Origin: Thalassotalea_A litorea
GTDB taxonomy: Bacteria; Pseudomonadota; Gammaproteobacteria; Enterobacterales; Alteromonadaceae
Assembly (NCBI RefSeq): GCF_043642205.1
Contig: NZ_JBHZSG010000002.1
Span: 62,001 to 126,000, forward strand
DNA: 64,000 nt
Direction: 5' to 3'
Part shown: positions 27,194-35,894 of the stretch, piece after piece
Layout: the number at the start of each line of letters is the position of its first letter
Numbering within the stretch: the stretch's first letter is position 1
Program-made: the position numbers and the translations under genes
Notes under the pieces: model-generated
What the model saw: the letters and a program-made list of their open reading frames with translations, nothing else
The model's database searches: none
Told to the model about the DNA's origin: nothing

Positions 27194-28345
27194 ATGAATT
27201 TTTCCTCACTTTCTTCGCCTGTTAGGCACCTTTGCCTGTTAGACCATGATCCAATTTTTACATTAACGCCTTTGATTGATTGTCAAATTCCCTCCGATGA
27301 AGTTGTTTTTGTCGGAACGCACCTGCAAATTGAAAAAGCACAGGCGCTAAGAGGACTTTTAGCTGCAAATAAAATTAAAGTGGAATACTTTGAAGTGAAA
27401 GAAAAGATCAAGTCTGAGACGTTTGGTAGGGCGCTGAAAGAAAAGCTTAACTCGTTAAATCGATTGGAAGGCAGTCTTGTGTTTAACGCCAGCTGTGGAA
27501 GTCGGTTAGCTGTACTAACCGCAAGTCATGTCTGCTCAGAGTTTGATATTCCGGTTTATGTGGTTGAGCCGACACAAGACAGAATAAGCTGGGTTGCACC
27601 AACGTTATATGACAGCGTTGATGTGGCCGACAAAATACAGATTTCGCAATTCTTACAAGCCTATCAAACCGAGGTTTTTAGATACATTGATTTTAAATCA
27701 GTGCATTCAGATAGAGCCTTTAGCATTTTTAAGCAATGGCTAGAAAAAGCGAATGCTTATAGTAATGCGTTTGGTCGATTAAACGCTATTACATCAAAAG
27801 CGAACTCAAACCATGTAACTGGAAAACTGCCTAATCATTTGGGCGATACGCAAAGGCTCATCAGCGATCTTATTCGTTTAGGCTATGCGATTGAAAACGA
27901 AAAAGAACAGTTAGTTTATACGAATGAAACATGCCGAAAGATGGGGATGGGCATGTGGTTAGAATATATAACGCTTGCGCTGGTTGATGACTTGAGAGAA
28001 GAGCTTCCTACAATCCAAGATATCGGTTGGGGCGTAGAAGTGATGCGCCATAACGATTCTCTCCGAAATGAATTGGATGTGTGTTTCCTTGCAAACAATA
28101 AACTGCACGTTGTTGAGTGTAAAACCAAGAAGTATCAAAGTGGTGAAGTTAAATCCATTATTCATCAATTGGAAGTGCTAGCAGATCTGATGGGTGGTTA
28201 CTCGGCAAGAGGTGCGCTGGTATCGCTGAAACCCGTGAGCAGTAATGACAGCCTTCGAGCGGAAGAGCTTGGGATCAAAATCTTTGGCCCAAACCATTTA
28301 CCGAATTTAAAAGCGCACATGAAACGTTGGATAGAGCAAGCTTAA
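27194..28345 (+). CDS. Card1/Can2-like CARF nuclease
   Basis: The protein has 383 residues. Residues about 1-150 form a CARF domain (HLCLLDHDPIFTLTPL at the start, and VFNASCGSRLAVLTASHVC). The C-terminal half is a restriction-enzyme-like PD-(D/E)XK domain with Asp295 in NELDV, then Glu308 and Lys310 in HVVECKTKK, and the GGYSARGALVS block. Card1 and Can2 are about this size and become nucleases for single-stranded RNA and DNA, or nick DNA, when cyclic tetra-adenylate binds CARF. Normally they act with a type III CRISPR complex, but none is seen here. It is divergent from a ring nuclease that would degrade its activator. Confidence 0.85.
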   Translation: MNFSSLSSPVRHLCLLDHDPIFTLTPLIDCQIPSDEVVFVGTHLQIEKAQALRGLLAANKIKVEYFEVKEKIKSETFGRALKEKLNSLNRLEGSLVFNASCGSRLAVLTASHVCSEFDIPVYVVEPTQDRISWVAPTLYDSVDVADKIQISQFLQAYQTEVFRYIDFKSVHSDRAFSIFKQWLEKANAYSNAFGRLNAITSKANSNHVTGKLPNHLGDTQRLISDLIRLGYAIENEKEQLVYTNETCRKMGMGMWLEYITLALVDDLREELPTIQDIGWGVEVMRHNDSLRNELDVCFLANNKLHVVECKTKKYQSGEVKSIIHQLEVLADLMGGYSARGALVSLKPVSSNDSLRAEELGIKIFGPNHLPNLKAHMKRWIEQA

Positions 28346-28363
28346 CAAAGATAACGAATATTA

Positions 28364-28393
28364 ACACAAGCAACCCGTGTTAGTTGCTTGTGT
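28364..28393. terminator. Bidirectional terminator
   Basis: An 11-bp perfect stem (28364-28374 with 28383-28393) has an 8-base loop. It sits between the convergent stops of the Card1-like gene and the Ser/Asp-rich gene. T runs are short, so its strength is uncertain. Confidence 0.65.
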
Positions 28394-28415
28394 GAAATCA
28401 CATTTGTTTTTGACA

Positions 28416-28991
28416 TTACCAATCATCGTTCATGCCGCACGATGATGAAAATGAATCCGAAAACGAATCACATGAGCTGAACGAATCCGTTGAATCGAAT
28501 GAACTTGATGAGGAAAATGAATCATCAAATACGCTCATTGAAGAGCAGATTGGATCGTGAATAGAGTCGTGCATGCTTGAACAGGTTGACGAAAAATGAT
28601 CGTCATGTAAATCGGTACCATAAGGATTTCCTTGTACATCCACCCCACCAATGCCTCCAACCATTGGTAAACCGGTCGCTGGATTGACTTGAAAATCATC
28701 ATTCATGCTGTTTATCGAACTCGTTGAGTCTATGCTACTTGTCGAGTGCATGTTATAAATTGAGTCATCGTCAAACATCGAATTCTGACCAGTATTTTTG
28801 CTCGCGCTCCAAGAATCAGGATCTGAGGTAGTGCTGGCGCTTTTAGTCGTTGAATACGACGCTCCTGTACTTGGTGATAAATCTGAAAATAATGCGCCTA
28901 AAAATCCCAACGGCACTATTATAAATAACGCGATTGGGCCAAACATCCACACCGAACCAATCAATATTGCCAAACCCATAATTAACTTCAT
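28416..28991 (-). CDS. Small membrane protein with Ser/Asp-rich tail
   Basis: This 191-residue protein has a hydrophobic N-terminus (about 1-40) of one or two membrane helices. A short conserved-looking block follows (NPATGLPMVGGIGGVDVQGN), found in small hypothetical proteins of many proteobacteria, and then a low-complexity tail rich in Ser, Asp and Phe with several Cys. AAGGAG sits 5 bases before the ATG. Its function is unknown. It lies between the CARF nuclease and the second CHAT gene but on the other strand. Confidence 0.65.
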   Translation of the reverse strand: MKLIMGLAILIGSVWMFGPIALFIIVPLGFLGALFSDLSPSTGASYSTTKSASTTSDPDSWSASKNTGQNSMFDDDSIYNMHSTSSIDSTSSINSMNDDFQVNPATGLPMVGGIGGVDVQGNPYGTDLHDDHFSSTCSSMHDSIHDPICSSMSVFDDSFSSSSSFDSTDSFSSCDSFSDSFSSSCGMNDDW

Positions 28992-29560
28992 TACGTCTCC
29001 TTTTTATTGAGTTCTTAAGCACTATACGATGTGCAGAAATGCCTGTCTGGATCACAAGTTTGTGTTCCAGACGAGTAGGGCATTGTGATTTATGCTGAAT
29101 CTTTTCACACAATAAAATGCATCAAATTTTCAGTTGGCTTAAGGGCAAAAAGGAATGAAGAAGCCTACCGAATCAAACGAGAAAAATACTTACCTTGATA
29201 TAGGCGTACATTTTGAACATGATTTTTTGGGGATTGATGACCGATAAAACCACATCAAATGATGGTGTAAATGAGTGTTAATTTATTGTTTGTAATAGAA
29301 AAAATCTTTTTATTTATACCGCTGTTATCGGTTGTAAGTTTTAGCGAGGCTTATGTAAGGTTAAGTTGTTTTATTGATTATATTATTGCGAGTGAGTAAT
29401 ATTCCTGTGAATTTTTAGTAACCGATATTCTTTGCTTTAAAGCTTGATTGTATATCGAGAGTGTCAGTTATATGGAAAAACAATAACGGCGAACAATATA
29501 AAACGAATAACGAAAAGTGCGCTTTCATTGTGCGTTTATAAAAATAATAATAGGTTTTTC
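28992..29560. other. 569-bp intergenic region
   Basis: No convincing gene is seen. It must hold the promoter of the minus-strand gene ending at 28991 and that of the second CHAT gene. The second half is very AT-rich. A reading frame open from 29444 runs into the CHAT gene but lacks a ribosome binding site and would mask its signal peptide. Confidence 0.5.
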
Positions 29561-32500
29561 ATGGATAAAAAACTCCCATTTCTAGTTCTAATAATAATAA
29601 GTTTCATCTCAATCAATGCACTTGCATTTGAATCTGATTTAAAAAAACAGCATGAACAATGTTTAGCGAACTTGCTTGATGGAAAGAATCAAAACTCTCC
29701 TCGCTTTAAAGCTTTTATACAAAGTTTTAATTCTGCTACCGATCAAGAAAGAACCCAAATATGTAAGCTACTAAATGGTAATCAATCAGCTACGCAATCT
29801 AAAAAGGGACCGCAGTGTAAAATAATTGTTGAAGCAATAAATAAACAGGTTAAATCTGAAAAGCTTTCCGACCTCTATAAAGATATTTTAAGTAATGAAA
29901 CTGATGTAAAGAATAAAGCGTGTCAATGGGCCAATTACTATTTAATTAATGACTATAGAAAAGTTTCATCTACGCAACCAAAAATAGAATATATCTATTC
30001 AAAAACATTTGAAAAAAGCTCTGAAAAAATCAAAGAACAATGTAAAGAGTGGAAGGAGGTTTTGAAAAATAGTGTGTTAGTTGAGCCTGATACAATATCG
30101 TTTGCTACGAAAAGCTTTGAATTGGCAGCTAAATATGAAACAGCGCAAGTAGGAAGCGGTATACAATATTGTCAATATATGAGTCAAAGCTTTCGCTCTT
30201 TAGAACAATATAAAGTTGGCGGCGAATATTTAACTCATAAATACGACAGAAGAGTTAAAATGCATCTAGAAAAGAACAAAACTCCATGCGAATTAGAGTC
30301 AATCTATTGTCAGTATGATGGCATGGAAAATCTTATTCGTAACTTAAGTAGAGAAAGGCAGTTTTACAAGTGGCAACAAGTACAAAAGAATGCGACGTAC
30401 ACAAAATACGATAAATTAATTAACGAGTTTATATTTAAAGGATCGATTGATGCGTTGATATTAGCTCAACAGTTAATGCTTGTACGTGCAAAAGAAGAGA
30501 AGGAGCCATTAGAAAAATTAATGTACATTGACGCTCTGTCGAGAGCATACTATTTAGCAACAGATTATAAAAAAGCATACACTGCAATATCTGAAGCATT
30601 GTCATTAGTTTCTAAACTACCTGAATCAGCTACTTATCAGCGTATTTTTTATAGTTTGTCGGTTGGAAATTTATTAATTTTAAGGAAACTTGGAAAAACG
30701 CAAGAATTTCATCGTTATTTTGCTGAGCTTGAAAATTATGCGCTAAATAAGCAGTTACGAAATCCAATCTGGGATATGTTGTATTTTGATCTAGGTGTTG
30801 AAACCGGCCAAACAAATGATAACGTTGAACTCAAAAACTATATAGAAAAGTCGTCAGCGTGGTGGAATGTAAATAATACATCAAACTTCAGTGATTTTTG
30901 GTTTAGTAAAGCAACAGATCAATATTTTCCTTCATTATTAAATTACAAACTTGAATTTCATCGTAATAACTACTTCGCCGAACAAGCGACACTAAAATTG
31001 CTATATGATGAAATTAATAAAGGACCTTCGAAAGGGCTTATTCAAGTCGTAACAAACATACAACTGTTGATGCGATTGGTAGATACATATGACAGACATA
31101 ATGAATATTATCAAGCTTTAAGTGCTCTTAATATAGCTTCTGAGGGGCTTTTGAATGTTTTCCGACATGACGATTCTGCAATAAAGTATGCGAACGTCGA
31201 AATTGATCGACTATTCACGCAAATTATTAAAAGACGCATAGAAATTGAGAGTAAAACTTCTCAAGGTGTCAATGCCGCTAATCTATTAAAACTTGCCCAA
31301 GTAGGGAATTTATTAGAAGTTAATGCTTCTTTGTTTGCAAGCGATAAACGTATTTTAGAGGAAAAGAATCAAAAGCTTGCGGAGTTTGCCAATAATCAAT
31401 CGAATTTTAAAATTACATTAGACCAATTTGTTAATGATTCATTAAGTAAAACGAATGAAGATATTGATATGTTGGTGTCTCGTTTTTATCAGGAAATAGT
31501 AACACCAAAAAGTTCATTGCAAACGTTGCATAATGAATATTTTTTCAATCCTTATTTTAATGACACTAATTTAGAACAACTAGTCTCTAATGTCCCTAAT
31601 AATACAGCTAAATTATTTTACTTTATTATTGATGATATGGTGAATATTTGGAGTATTACGAGTGAGGGCGTTTTACTAACTCAACATGAGATCATTATTG
31701 AAGAGATACGGGACAATATAAAACAAATTACGGCAGCTGATGTTACTGATACTGTTTCTGATATTAAAGACATTGCGAGTTATTTATATTTAGACTTGAT
31801 GTTACCCGTCGAAAACATCATTAAAGGTAAAGAAAATATTATTGTTGTCCCTGATGCTGAACTGATAAACTTGCCTTTTTCTTTGTTGGTGAATGGTGAA
31901 AATCAATGGCTAATAGAGCACTATGCATTAGGTTATGCACCTAGGGTTGATGTAATACATGAAGAAGCTATGCTAGCTAAATCCGTTGGTAATGGCTTCT
32001 TGGGGTTGGGTGATCCCGTTATTTCTACATCGAAAAATAATGATAACAGCGTAAGGGGGGCATTAGCTGCATTACCTGAAACCGCGAGTGAAATTAAACG
32101 CATATCGAATATATTTGAGCATTCTGAATCTTTATTAGCAAGCAACTTAACCAAAGAAAATACACTTAATTTATTGCAAAAAGGCTTTGAGTTCATTGAT
32201 TTTGCTACTCATGCATCTTGGATCACAAACCAGTATGGATTAGTTGATTCGGGTTTAATGTTGTCTCCAGATAATAATGGGAAGCAAGATTTTCTATCGG
32301 CAACTGAAATAAAGCAATTAGATCTCGGTCCGGCGACGGTCTTTTTATCCGCATGCAGTACGATTTCTGGTCAATCTAAAGGGTATGAAGGGTTAACTGG
32401 GTTGGCAGCAAGCTTTTTTGATGCAGGCGCTAAAGCTGTAATAGTTTCTCATTGGAACGTCTACTCTCAATCAACCGAAGAAATGATCGTAAAAGTTTTT

Positions 32501-32632
32501 GAGCGATTAAAAAATACGGATAGGGACTTATTTCATGCAATCCGCGAGGTTCAGATCGACATGATTAATTCGGGCAACCCATTATATGGTCACCCGAGGA
32601 GTTGGGCGGCATTTTCAGCTTATACTCGATAG
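29561..32632 (+). CDS. Exported TPR-CHAT peptidase, solitary
   Basis: The protein has 1023 residues when started at the ATG at 29561, which gives a clean signal peptide (LVLIIISFISINALAF). Middle parts are helical with TPR-like repeats (about 300-620) and a coiled coil. The CHAT domain occupies about 730-1023, with His884 in FATHAS and Cys932 in LSACSTI, followed by GLTGLAASFFDAGA and SHWNV. It is a distant relative of the module B CHAT protein. Mature parts have several Cys in the first 250 residues, fitting a periplasmic place. No coupled neighbour lies on its strand. Confidence 0.9.
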   Translation: MDKKLPFLVLIIISFISINALAFESDLKKQHEQCLANLLDGKNQNSPRFKAFIQSFNSATDQERTQICKLLNGNQSATQSKKGPQCKIIVEAINKQVKSEKLSDLYKDILSNETDVKNKACQWANYYLINDYRKVSSTQPKIEYIYSKTFEKSSEKIKEQCKEWKEVLKNSVLVEPDTISFATKSFELAAKYETAQVGSGIQYCQYMSQSFRSLEQYKVGGEYLTHKYDRRVKMHLEKNKTPCELESIYCQYDGMENLIRNLSRERQFYKWQQVQKNATYTKYDKLINEFIFKGSIDALILAQQLMLVRAKEEKEPLEKLMYIDALSRAYYLATDYKKAYTAISEALSLVSKLPESATYQRIFYSLSVGNLLILRKLGKTQEFHRYFAELENYALNKQLRNPIWDMLYFDLGVETGQTNDNVELKNYIEKSSAWWNVNNTSNFSDFWFSKATDQYFPSLLNYKLEFHRNNYFAEQATLKLLYDEINKGPSKGLIQVVTNIQLLMRLVDTYDRHNEYYQALSALNIASEGLLNVFRHDDSAIKYANVEIDRLFTQIIKRRIEIESKTSQGVNAANLLKLAQVGNLLEVNASLFASDKRILEEKNQKLAEFANNQSNFKITLDQFVNDSLSKTNEDIDMLVSRFYQEIVTPKSSLQTLHNEYFFNPYFNDTNLEQLVSNVPNNTAKLFYFIIDDMVNIWSITSEGVLLTQHEIIIEEIRDNIKQITAADVTDTVSDIKDIASYLYLDLMLPVENIIKGKENIIVVPDAELINLPFSLLVNGENQWLIEHYALGYAPRVDVIHEEAMLAKSVGNGFLGLGDPVISTSKNNDNSVRGALAALPETASEIKRISNIFEHSESLLASNLTKENTLNLLQKGFEFIDFATHASWITNQYGLVDSGLMLSPDNNGKQDFLSATEIKQLDLGPATVFLSACSTISGQSKGYEGLTGLAASFFDAGAKAVIVSHWNVYSQSTEEMIVKVFERLKNTDRDLFHAIREVQIDMINSGNPLYGHPRSWAAFSAYTR

Positions 32633-32776
32633 GTGCGTGGGCTCATTAATATCTGACAATATTCATTCTGTAAATTGTATTTTGAAATGATGCCCGAACC
32701 GTGCCATGATAAGGGTAAGAAAAAGGTGCATTTTGAGGTCCTTATTAGGCTTGAAATCACCTTCGATATACCATGT

Positions 32777-32802
32777 AAAAGACGTCATAAAGACGTTTTT
32801 TT
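32777..32802 (+). terminator. Intrinsic terminator
   Basis: A stem of 9-10 bp with a 5-base loop ends in seven T residues. It lies 145 bp after the CHAT stop codon on the plus strand and is the probable end of that transcript. Confidence 0.6.
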
Positions 32803-32952
32803 ATGCGCTAGTGTGTACTCTAGTGCACACCCATATTCAGGTTTTCTTACAGAGACCGAAAAAAATTGTGACATAGCGATTGCCACATAAATTTGTTTTA
32901 GTCTTGATATAAAAGGGCTGCAGGGGAAAATCCCACCAGACGAATCTCGTCG

Positions 32953-32981
32953 AGAAAAACCGGCATAATGCCGGGTTTTTC
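32953..32981. terminator. Bidirectional terminator
   Basis: An A-rich arm, a CCGGCA/TGCCGG core with loop TAA and a T-rich arm give a near-perfect 12-bp stem. It could end transcription in either direction. The stretch 32803-33016 around it holds no gene I can support. Confidence 0.65.
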
Positions 32982-33016
32982 GGTAGTCCCCCCAATAAAT
33001 AAGTGACGTCAAAAGT

Positions 33017-33364
33017 GGAATTTTCAAAGAGCATGATATTCACTCCAGAACACGTAAATAAAGCATTGTGGTGACTACGACAATCACCTAACGATACTTT
33101 AAGAGGTAAAAATTAGGCATTTTCAAAGCTAGTTAAGCGGAAAAAAAGTGGGTTTTTCAAAGTTAGTTAAGCGGAATTTTCAAAGAGCATGATATTCACT
33201 CGAGACCCCGTAAACAAAGCATTGTGGTGACTACGACAATCACCTAACGATACTTTAAGAGGTAAAAATCAGGCTTTTTCAAAGTTAGTTAAGCGGAAAA
33301 AAAGTGGCTTTTTCAAAGTTAGTTAAGCGGAAAAAAAGTGGTTTTTTCAAAGTTTGTTAAGCGG
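33017..33364. repeat. Nested direct repeats, possible IS21-like end
   Basis: A 156-bp unit starts at 33017 and repeats at 33173. Inside and after it, a 34-bp unit with core CAAAGTTAGTTAAGCGG occurs at 33116, 33150, 33272, 33306 and 33340. Multiple short repeats at element ends are a habit of the IS21 family, so this may be the left-over end of such an element, duplicated. No transposase remains. The stretch on to 33647 has no gene. Confidence 0.5.
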
Positions 33365-33647
33365 AATATTCAAACGTTAACGCCGACCGGTCAACGTCTG
33401 GAACAGTGTGATGTGATTCAGTGACATCGGATGACAAAATATCGTTTACAAAAAACCTGGCTTTAGTGTTAAGGCAATAAAACGGCAAAACAGGGTTAAA
33501 GCTCAGCAAAACCCAGTTATCGTAGGGGGATAGGTCATCTTAGTGAAATACATAATTCACTAAGGAATGGCGAAAAATTCGTGTTTCTTAAGGTAGTTGT
33601 GTGGTGGCAAGGGCTGCCTAACAGGAAGAGAGCGTATAAGTGGCCGA

Positions 33648-34862
33648 TTACTCAAATTTCAGTCTTCGATCATATACATAGCCTTTAGGATTATATTGTG
33701 TGCCAGTGGCTAGAGTTACTGACTCACTTATTGATTCAAACAATCCCTTAAAAATTTTTACTTCATCAGAGCTAGATATGTAATCAATAATACCTTGAGC
33801 TAGCCTGTCTATAATGTTGTTAGCAATATCGTTTCCAATGTTTGCTGCGGCAGCTAACGACAATAACCGTTCCCTACCTGGAAAGGTTTTAGAGTTCGAC
33901 ATCTTTAACGCCATTTTACTGTCAATAACGCCCTGCTTTGCATAAATCTGTGTATGAGTCACGTCAAATATAGGCGAAACAAAAACATGTTTGTAATTTG
34001 GCGTGTACTGTAGAGCAAAATTTTTCAGATGTGCATCGCCATTACCAATTAGACAGTTAAAGATAATGTACTCATACATTTTTTTTGTTTCATCGATATT
34101 CTTTGTGAAAATTTGAGTTGCTTTTAAAAGGTGCTCGTATGAGCCTTGATATTTAGCCGTAGGTTCTAGACCTTTCTTCATTAAAGTAGTGAAATCTTCA
34201 TACCCAAGAGGCGTTCCATTGGGCTTATCAAAGCGCTCAATAACGAATAGCTCTGTGTTCGCAGATAAATACGTTGGAGGCGCGTTTAAATTGCAAGCTC
34301 TAGCCGCTTGCATACACACATACTCATTTATAGTTAATAGTGGAAACTCTTCACTTGAAGATTTAACGATAAAATTTTTCTGTTCAACCATTCTCCCAAA
34401 ATCCGATGATAGTAATACTTTTGGCTGCATACCCCCTACCATATTTCTCAAATAGTAACGTTCCAGCAAAGATGGGAAGATGGGCGATTCACCAGCGTAA
34501 TTAATTATTTCCGAAATCGGGGTGTGCTCAACTTCTGGCAACACAATGTCACCTTCATAAGATAGCAGCCCTATGCCATTATCAGCTTGCAATGCCAATA
34601 AATACATATCATCAACATTCGCATATCTTGCAAGCTTGTCAGCTATGTAACGTCTATTGCTACCTTCTGGTAGGTTTTGTGCAAAAATAGGATGTAAAAC
34701 ACCGTGATTAAACGGCTCTAGGTTCCCCCTATTCATGGTGATAGAGGGGGGAGTGTTTATCGTATTCGGCTGGTAATTATAATGAGCAGTCCGTGTGAGC
34801 AATCCAATATATTCGTTATTAGATAGAACTTTTAACTGCTTAATGTCATTTGGTAATTTCAT
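33648..34862 (-). CDS. hipA: HipA-type toxin kinase (locus 1)
   Basis: This protein of about 404 residues is a HipA-family serine/threonine kinase; characterised members phosphorylate aminoacyl-tRNA synthetases or other targets to stop growth. Seen are the N-terminal HipA subdomain (HPIFAQNLPEGSNRRYI), the glycine-rich loop MVGGMQPKVLL, the catalytic loop NCLIGNGDAHLKN and the metal-binding SPIFDVTHT. I place the start at the ATG at 34862, one base after the hipB stop and behind AAGGATG; longer starts overlap hipB. The partner antitoxin is directly upstream. Confidence 0.9.
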   Translation of the reverse strand: MKLPNDIKQLKVLSNNEYIGLLTRTAHYNYQPNTINTPPSITMNRGNLEPFNHGVLHPIFAQNLPEGSNRRYIADKLARYANVDDMYLLALQADNGIGLLSYEGDIVLPEVEHTPISEIINYAGESPIFPSLLERYYLRNMVGGMQPKVLLSSDFGRMVEQKNFIVKSSSEEFPLLTINEYVCMQAARACNLNAPPTYLSANTELFVIERFDKPNGTPLGYEDFTTLMKKGLEPTAKYQGSYEHLLKATQIFTKNIDETKKMYEYIIFNCLIGNGDAHLKNFALQYTPNYKHVFVSPIFDVTHTQIYAKQGVIDSKMALKMSNSKTFPGRERLLSLAAAANIGNDIANNIIDRLAQGIIDYISSSDEVKIFKGLFESISESVTLATGTQYNPKGYVYDRRLKFE

Positions 34863-34863
34863 A

Positions 34864-35121
34864 TTATTCGTCATCCTTGAAGAAATTTTCAAGTTCATCA
34901 AAGTCAGGGATATCATCTTCTATTGAAGATACTGTGAGCTTCAGTCCAAGTGCCCCTAAATATTTGCTTATAATCTTTAAAGAACCATCAAATTTACCTC
35001 TTTCTATTCGAGAGATAACGGATTGCTTTATTCCAGTAATGCCTGCCATTTCTGTTTGGGATTTTGATAATTCTTTTCTTTTTTGAACAGCGCAGCTCCC
35101 TATTTCACTTAGGTTAAACAT
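34864..35121 (-). CDS. hipB: HipB-type antitoxin (locus 1)
   Basis: This 85-residue XRE-family DNA-binding protein has its helix-turn-helix at about 18-60 (KSQTEMAGITGIKQSVISRI then ERGKFDGSLK) and an acidic C-terminus. It is expected to bind HipA and repress the operon. A perfect 24-bp palindrome 56 bp upstream is the likely operator. The toxin gene begins one base after its stop. Confidence 0.9.
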   Translation of the reverse strand: MFNLSEIGSCAVQKRKELSKSQTEMAGITGIKQSVISRIERGKFDGSLKIISKYLGALGLKLTVSSIEDDIPDFDELENFFKDDE

Positions 35122-35176
35122 AACATTTCTCCCGCTAAATATACCTATATAGTAATATATGGATATGTTTATAGCA

Positions 35177-35200
35177 AATTATCACTATATAGTGATAATT
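35177..35200. promoter_or_regulatory. 24-bp palindromic operator of hipBA locus 1
   Basis: A perfect 24-base inverted repeat is centred on CACTATATAGTG. A related run CTATATAGTAATATATGG lies between it and the gene. It is placed as expected for HipB autoregulation. Confidence 0.65.
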
Positions 35201-35640
35201 AAGGGCTTTTGTTGTTGACCATTTCGCTGTAATGAGGTGGCATAAAATTATCTGCCTCAAAGTCAAAAATAGAAACTAGCGATAGAGTCCAGTCCCTCCC
35301 TCTAATCTAAATTCAGATTTTCACAAACTAGTTCAAAAACACATTAACTCATTGTTTACCGGGGTATTTATGATTGACATGGAGCGTTTTTAGCGTTTAC
35401 CCATATTGATGAGCATTTGATTTTAATGATAAATAAAAAAGGATCTACGTTATATCGATCCTTAATTTCATATCAGCCCGCAAGAAAGTGGGCTTTCTAA
35501 TAATTTTACATTGACCTTAGCCAGCATCTTCTTGTATGAATCGAATAGATTTTACTAGACGCAAATATGTTGAAATACTTGTAAAACCAACGATCTAATT
35601 GTAGTATTTATCTTGTGTATAATATGATTGTTTACTTAAG
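35201..35640. other. AT-rich intergenic region
   Basis: No gene is visible between the hipBA operator and the inverted repeat at 35641. Many stops occur in all frames. It may be decayed sequence or spacer between inserted modules. Confidence 0.5.
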
Positions 35641-35694
35641 ATCAGATACAAAAAAGCCCGACTACCAATTGGGCTGATAACGAATTAGGGATCT
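35641..35694 (+). repeat. Left arm of 54-bp inverted repeat bounding an ATPase module
   Basis: This 54-bp sequence matches the reverse complement of 37802-37855 at about 46 positions. The outer 17 and inner 24 bases are nearly identical. A central 7-base part (CTACCAA versus TTGGTAG) is inverted, as happens when the loop of a hairpin is flipped. The two arms enclose one ATPase gene and its minisatellite. Confidence 0.75.
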
Positions 35695-35721
35695 CTTTTT
35701 AGAGCTCCCTAATTTTTTTGT
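35683..35721 (+). terminator. Intrinsic terminator
   Basis: A 9-bp perfect arm pair (35683-35691 with 35706-35714) has further pairing inside and is followed by seven T residues. It lies next to the 54-bp repeat arm. Confidence 0.65.
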
Positions 35722-35894
35722 AAACAATTCAGTAGGTTAAAAACGATAAAAAGATAAATACGATTACAATTATCTTGCTTTAGGCTTATAAAACAAGAGG
35801 TTACGTTATTTGCCTGGTTTTTTGGTTGTTGGCGTTATTAGTTAACTAACAGGGACGCGCACTACGAATGCCTGCTTTGTGCCATTAGGCAACG

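Noticed and set aside
29444..29560. Longer start of the second CHAT protein
   Set aside because: The extra 39 residues are basic, lack a ribosome binding site and would bury a clear signal peptide that begins at 29561.
32675..32890. Small plus-strand frame after the CHAT gene
   Set aside because: It runs through a terminator hairpin and has no supporting ribosome binding site.
33017..33364. Possible CRISPR array or replication iterons
   Set aside because: The 34-bp units are mostly directly adjacent and the longer unit is a simple duplication. No replication gene is near.
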